DNA from: SLRI01 sp964393275
GTDB taxonomy: Bacteria; Pseudomonadota; Alphaproteobacteria; Geminicoccales; Geminicoccaceae
NCBI GenBank assembly: GCA_964393275.1
Contig: CAYMTA010000003.1
Location: forward strand, 62,001-126,000
Reading direction: 5' to 3'
DNA length: 64,000 bases
Made by a program: the position numbers and the translations under genes. This document shows, in pieces, positions 60,107 through 64,000 of the stretch (positions are counted from its first letter, which is position 1; every line of letters begins with the position of its first letter). The notes below the pieces were generated by a model that was not told the DNA's origin, did not search any database, and saw only the letters and a list, made by a program, of their open reading frames with translations.

Positions 60107-62533
60107 ATGGCTCGTGGCGCGCCGTCGTCTGGAAGCCCGGTCATCCCGTCTGTCCACGACACCTTTCTGTCGCTCCGCCGCATCCGGCCCTGGCTGGCGA
60201 TCCTGTTCTGCGCGCTGGCGCTGCTGACGGCCGCCGGATCGGCGGGCGCGCAGACGATGCCGATGCAGCCCGCGGCAGCGGCCCCGGCCGACAAGTCGGT
60301 CGACGACGACATCCAGGCCCTGATCCGCACGCTCGAGGATCCGGCTCGCCGCGCCGCCCTGCTCGAGCGGCTGCGCGTCGCGCAGAATGGCAAGACGCCC
60401 CCGGCGGCCAAGGCGCCGGTCGATACCGTGGCGGCCACGGTGGCCGAGGATCTGGCGAGCGAGCTGCAACGTCGCGGCGAGGATCTGGCCGATATCCTGA
60501 CCGAAGCGATCGCGTCAACGGGCCAGCTGCCCGCGCTCTACGACTGGGTCGAGGAGCAGGTCACCGACAGCGAGCAGCGCAGCATATGGCTCAGCGTGCT
60601 GGGCGCCGTCCTGCTGATCGTCGCGGTGGGGCTCGTCGCCCGGTCCATGGTGCTGCGGCTGCGACCGGATCCGGACCCCCTGCACCCGAAGGCGACCCTG
60701 CTCGGCCGCTTCGCCGTCGAGATCATCGGCGCCGTCGCGTTCGTCGGGCTGACCCTCGGCATGCTCTGGATCGCCGAATCGGTGGCCGCCGCCTCCGCCC
60801 TGAACGTCGAGCGGGTCGGCAAAGCCGCGCTCAGCCTGGGCGGCCTGCTCTTCGCCGCCATGCTCTGGGCCGCTGGCGTCCGGCTCCTGTTCGGCGAGCC
60901 TGGCTCCAGCGTGCGCCTCGCGACCGCCGGCGACGACACCGCGGCGATCTGTCGGAAGGGTCTCCTGCGCATCGGCCGGCTCGGCCTGATCGGCTTCGGC
61001 CTGCTCTATGCGCTCCTGATCCTGGGTCTGCCGGCGCCCATCTTCGTCTTCCTGGTGCACGTCCTCTATCTGGTGACGGTCGCCATCGCGATCGTGCTGA
61101 TCGTTCGGGTGCGCGAGCCGGTCGCCGCCACCATCCGTGACTGGAACGACAACAGCGGCAGCCCCCTGGCCCGCTTCGTCCCGGGCGGCTTCGTCGCCCG
61201 CTTCTGGTCCTATTTCGCCATCGGCCTCGTGCTGCTGCACTATCTGGTATGGGCGCTCAAGGTGCCGAACGGCCTGATCTTCCTCAGCCGGGCGACCATC
61301 TCGACCTTCGCCATACTCGTGGTCGCACGGCTGGCGGCCCTGGGCATCAACCGGCTGTTCCAGGATGGCGTCTCGGTCTCCGCCGAGGGCGAGGATGCCC
61401 TGCCTGGCGTGCAGGAGCGGGCCGATCGCTATCTCGGGCCGGCGCGGCTCCTGCTGCGCGGCGTCGTGACCCTGGCCGCGATGCTCGCCATCCTCGCCGT
61501 CTGGAACACCGGCGTCGTGGGCTGGCTGACCTCCCCGATCGGCAGGGAGTTCTCGGCGCTCGTCGGCAGCCTGGCGCTGATCGTCGTCCTCACCATCGTG
61601 GCGTTCGAGCTGACCGGCTATTTCGCCGACCGGTTCGCCAACGCGAAAGACTCGTCCGGCAAGCTCAGGCACAGCAACCGCTCGCGCACGCTCGCCAGCA
61701 TCTTCAAGAACGTCGCCTTCTTCTTCTTCGGCATGGCCGGCCTGTTCACGGCGCTCGGCCATCTGGGCGTGGAGGCGGCGCCGCTCCTCGCCGGCGCCGG
61801 CGTCGTCGGCCTCGCCGTCGGCTTCGGCTCGCAGGCGCTGGTCAAGGACCTGATCACCGGGCTCTTCATCCTGCTCGGCGACACCATCCGGGTCGGCGAC
61901 GTCATCGACATCGCCGGCAAGTCGGGAGTGGTCGAGGGCATGTCGATGCGGACGATCACGCTGCGCAGCTACGACGGCAGCGCCCACACCATCCCCTACG
62001 GCTCGATCGACGTCGTGACCAACATGACGAAGGATTTCTCCTACGCGGTCATGGATATCGACGTGGCGTACCGGGAGAACACCGACGAGGTGATCCGGAC
62101 CTTGCGCGAGATCGACGACCGGATGCGCAAGGAATGGCCCTACCGCCGCCTCATCACCGGCCCCCTCGACATCGCCGGCGTCGACGCGCTGGGCGATTCG
62201 GCGGTCGTGATCCGCATGCGCTCGAAAACCCGGCCGGGCGAGCAGTGGGGCATCAAGCGCGAGTTCCTGCGACGCATCAAGCTGCGCTTCGACGAGCTCG
62301 GCATCTCGATCCCGTTCCCGCACCAGACGGTCTTCTTCGGCGTCGACAAGGAGGGTCGGGCACCACCCGTGTTCGTCGAGCAGCTGCACCGCGAGCTCAG
62401 CGTCGACGAAGCGGCGGCACCGCCGCCCGACGACGGTGCCGCCGGCGCGCCGGAAGCCGGCGAGGCTGCCACCGCCCACCCGCCCTTGAGCCTTGCCGGC
62501 GCGGAATCCGGCCAGCGGCGGCGCGGCATCTGA
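60107..62533 (+). CDS. Large mechanosensitive channel of the MscS superfamily
   Basis: This is an 808-residue protein. It has an N-terminal membrane-targeting segment with a possible cleavage site (LLTAAGSAGAQ) and a periplasmic helical part (about 50-140). About ten helices follow, then the MscS core LLAGAGVVGLAVGFGSQALVKDLITGLFILLGDTIRVGDVIDIAGKSGVVEGM. The Gly/Ala-spaced pore helix and beta domain are intact. It would open under membrane tension to release osmolytes. The size resembles the YbiO/MscM class. The Pro/Ala-rich tail after the C-terminal domain is disordered. Its TGA overlaps the next ATG by one base. Confidence 0.9.
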   Translation: MARGAPSSGSPVIPSVHDTFLSLRRIRPWLAILFCALALLTAAGSAGAQTMPMQPAAAAPADKSVDDDIQALIRTLEDPARRAALLERLRVAQNGKTPPAAKAPVDTVAATVAEDLASELQRRGEDLADILTEAIASTGQLPALYDWVEEQVTDSEQRSIWLSVLGAVLLIVAVGLVARSMVLRLRPDPDPLHPKATLLGRFAVEIIGAVAFVGLTLGMLWIAESVAAASALNVERVGKAALSLGGLLFAAMLWAAGVRLLFGEPGSSVRLATAGDDTAAICRKGLLRIGRLGLIGFGLLYALLILGLPAPIFVFLVHVLYLVTVAIAIVLIVRVREPVAATIRDWNDNSGSPLARFVPGGFVARFWSYFAIGLVLLHYLVWALKVPNGLIFLSRATISTFAILVVARLAALGINRLFQDGVSVSAEGEDALPGVQERADRYLGPARLLLRGVVTLAAMLAILAVWNTGVVGWLTSPIGREFSALVGSLALIVVLTIVAFELTGYFADRFANAKDSSGKLRHSNRSRTLASIFKNVAFFFFGMAGLFTALGHLGVEAAPLLAGAGVVGLAVGFGSQALVKDLITGLFILLGDTIRVGDVIDIAGKSGVVEGMSMRTITLRSYDGSAHTIPYGSIDVVTNMTKDFSYAVMDIDVAYRENTDEVIRTLREIDDRMRKEWPYRRLITGPLDIAGVDALGDSAVVIRMRSKTRPGEQWGIKREFLRRIKLRFDELGISIPFPHQTVFFGVDKEGRAPPVFVEQLHRELSVDEAAAPPPDDGAAGAPEAGEAATAHPPLSLAGAESGQRRRGI

Positions 62534-64000
62534 TGTGGCTTCCGGCCCGGCCTGCTCCTCGCGTCGCGGAGCCGGCTCGACCTTTCGGCACCCTTCTCCA
62601 AGCCCTCTCCCGCCTCCCGGCCCGGCGTCTCGCGGTCCGCCTGCTCTTGATCCTCTCTCTCCTGCCCGCGCTCGCCGCCTGCGGCGGCAATGGCCTCGGC
62701 GGGCTCGGCGAGGACGAGAGCCTGAGCGGGCCACGCATCCCCTATGCCGTCGATTTCGAGGGCACGGCGGAAAGCGACCTCATTGGCCGGCTCCGCGCCG
62801 CGTCGAGCGCCGCCCAGGGCGTCGACCGGCCGCCGTCGAGCCTCGCGGTCCTGCGCAACCGGGCCCGCGACGACGTGCCCCGCCTCGAGGCGACGCTGCG
62901 CTCGGAAGGCTACTACGACGGCACCGTCAGCTTCCGCATCGACCAGAACGGCGAGGCGGCGACCCCGGTGACCGGTGTCGGCATCGTCGACGAGGCCCTG
63001 GGGTCGATCACGACGCGGGTCGTGTTCGTGGTCGAGCCCGGCCCGCTCTATCACTTCCTCCATCGCCAGATCGAAATCATCGGCGATCCGCACGGCTTCG
63101 AGGCACCGTCGCCCGGCAAGATCGGGCTGCGCGAGGGCGAGCCGGCCCTGGCCGACACCGTGCTTCAGGCGGAGGCCAGCCTCCTGCGCGATACCCGGGT
63201 GCAGGGTTATGCCATGGCCCGCCTCGGCGACCGGCGGTCGATCATCGATCCCGAGACCAAGACGATGGATGTCGAGCTCAAGATCGAGCCGGGCCGCCGG
63301 TTCGTGTTCGCCGCACCCGTGGTCACCGGCCAGACCGACATCGACGACGCGTTCCTCGAGCAGCGGACCAAGATCCAGGCAGGGCGGCGCTATGACCCGG
63401 CGGATGTCGAGCGTGCCCAGCAGCGGCTGCTCGACACCAATCTCTTCGCCGCCGTTCGGGTGATCGAGGGCCCGAAGCCCGATGCCGACGGCTCCTGGCC
63501 GGTCACCTTCGAGGTGACCGAGCGCAAGCCCCGGACCATCGGCGCCGGCGTCGGCTATGTCAGCGACGAAGGTCCGAACGTCCGCGCTTTTTGGGAGCAC
63601 CGCAATATCTTCGGGGCCGCCGAGAAGCTGCGGATCGAGGGCGAGCTCGGCCAGACCCGACAGCAGGTGCAGGGCCAGTTGCGCAAGCCCGACATCTTCA
63701 TGCCCGACCTCGATCTGCTCGCCGGCGGCTCGCTCGGCCACGAGGACACCGATGCCTACGAGAGCACCGCGATCGAGGCCTCGCTCGGCGTCGAGCGGCA
63801 TTTCAACCAGCGGCTGAGCGGCACGGCGGGCGTCGCGTTCCGGCTCGCGCAGGTCACCGACCAGGGCGACGAGAACAGCTTCGCCCTGCTCTCGCTGCCG
63901 CTCGGCCTGCGCTACGATCGAAGCGACAGCCTGCTCGATCCATCGACCGGCTACCGCGTGGTGCTGGAGACGGCACCCTATTGGGACACCATCAATCCCG
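62533..64000 (+). CDS. tamA: TamA/BamA-family outer-membrane assembly protein (3' end missing)
   Basis: The gene runs off the right edge; 489 codons are visible. The start MWLPARPAPR overlaps the channel gene stop (TGATG). A hydrophobic stretch LAVRLLLILSLLPALAAC ends in a lipobox-like LAAC, suggesting a lipid-anchored N-terminus at Cys50. POTRA-like repeats follow (ATLRSEGYYDGTVSF, VVFVVEPGPLYHF, TNLFAAVRVIEG, and FEVTERKPRTIGAGVGYVSDEGP), the last leading into barrel strands. The Omp85 core matches TamA, which with TamB assembles autotransporters or moves lipids. The lipobox is unusual for the family. Confidence 0.85.
   Translation, partial: MWLPARPAPRVAEPARPFGTLLQALSRLPARRLAVRLLLILSLLPALAACGGNGLGGLGEDESLSGPRIPYAVDFEGTAESDLIGRLRAASSAAQGVDRPPSSLAVLRNRARDDVPRLEATLRSEGYYDGTVSFRIDQNGEAATPVTGVGIVDEALGSITTRVVFVVEPGPLYHFLHRQIEIIGDPHGFEAPSPGKIGLREGEPALADTVLQAEASLLRDTRVQGYAMARLGDRRSIIDPETKTMDVELKIEPGRRFVFAAPVVTGQTDIDDAFLEQRTKIQAGRRYDPADVERAQQRLLDTNLFAAVRVIEGPKPDADGSWPVTFEVTERKPRTIGAGVGYVSDEGPNVRAFWEHRNIFGAAEKLRIEGELGQTRQQVQGQLRKPDIFMPDLDLLAGGSLGHEDTDAYESTAIEASLGVERHFNQRLSGTAGVAFRLAQVTDQGDENSFALLSLPLGLRYDRSDSLLDPSTGYRVVLETAPYWDTINP

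Overview
The window is about 68-70% GC by eye, densely coded on both strands, and looks like a chromosomal segment of a free-living alphaproteobacterium. A Rhodospirillales-type lineage is plausible, but genus cannot be read from the sequence. Pointers are a complete cbb3 oxidase region with FixK/FNR-type boxes, an FrcBCA-like sugar ABC transporter with a divergent ROK regulator, an Entner-Doudoroff gene run, a DctPQM TRAP transporter, and a B12 riboswitch upstream of a CobW GTPase. There are no rRNA or tRNA genes and no intact insertion sequences.

Layout. 1-2.5 kb: end of a type II secretion operon (gspK-L-M). 2.6-9.1 kb: small enzymes (cupin, SDR, PHB-depolymerase-like esterase), an orphan gene with a GPKT..GK..NALKHGL motif, an arylformamidase-like hydrolase, uvrB and a GST. 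9.1-12.9 kb: class V aminotransferase, SleB-type hydrolase, VOC protein and an MFS carrier. 12.9-21.8 kb: ccoNOQP and ccoGHI on the minus strand, with two plus-strand membrane-protein genes between them. FNR-like boxes precede ccoN and ccoG. 22-26.4 kb: thrS-infC-pepP on the minus strand. 26.6-29.9 kb: TRAP transporter plus trmO. 30-31 kb: a zinc alcohol dehydrogenase, possibly also FixK-controlled.

31.05-33.7 kb is a small accessory island. It holds two helically phased repeat arrays (20-21 bp and 31-32 bp periods) and a secreted protein with two lectin-like repeats, a CAP domain and an SH3-like tail. It also has a frameshifted XRE antitoxin remnant and two diverged copies of a ~160 bp element bracketing the CAP gene. 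33.7-37.4 kb: NIPSNAP protein, Ca2+/H+ antiporter, a deletion scar of a second TRAP operon, and a DUF1254 protein. 37.5-46.9 kb is a sugar module. Uptake genes (binding protein, permease, ATPase) run leftward, and a ROK regulator, sugar kinase, zwf, edd and eda run rightward, around a nested palindrome. Together they could import, phosphorylate and degrade a sugar such as fructose through the ED pathway, although no pgl is present.

47-49.2 kb: an Ala/Pro-rich secreted repeat protein and a B12-riboswitch operon (107-aa orphan + CobW). 49.2-52 kb: three small-molecule transporters. 52-53.4 kb: a stand-alone receiver protein, bacterioferritin and its ferredoxin. 53.6-62.5 kb: AmpG-like permease, exopolysaccharide export lipoprotein, outer-membrane barrel, metallophosphatase, galE and a large MscS-family channel. 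The channel is followed with a 1-nt overlap by a TamA/BamA-type gene that runs off the right end.
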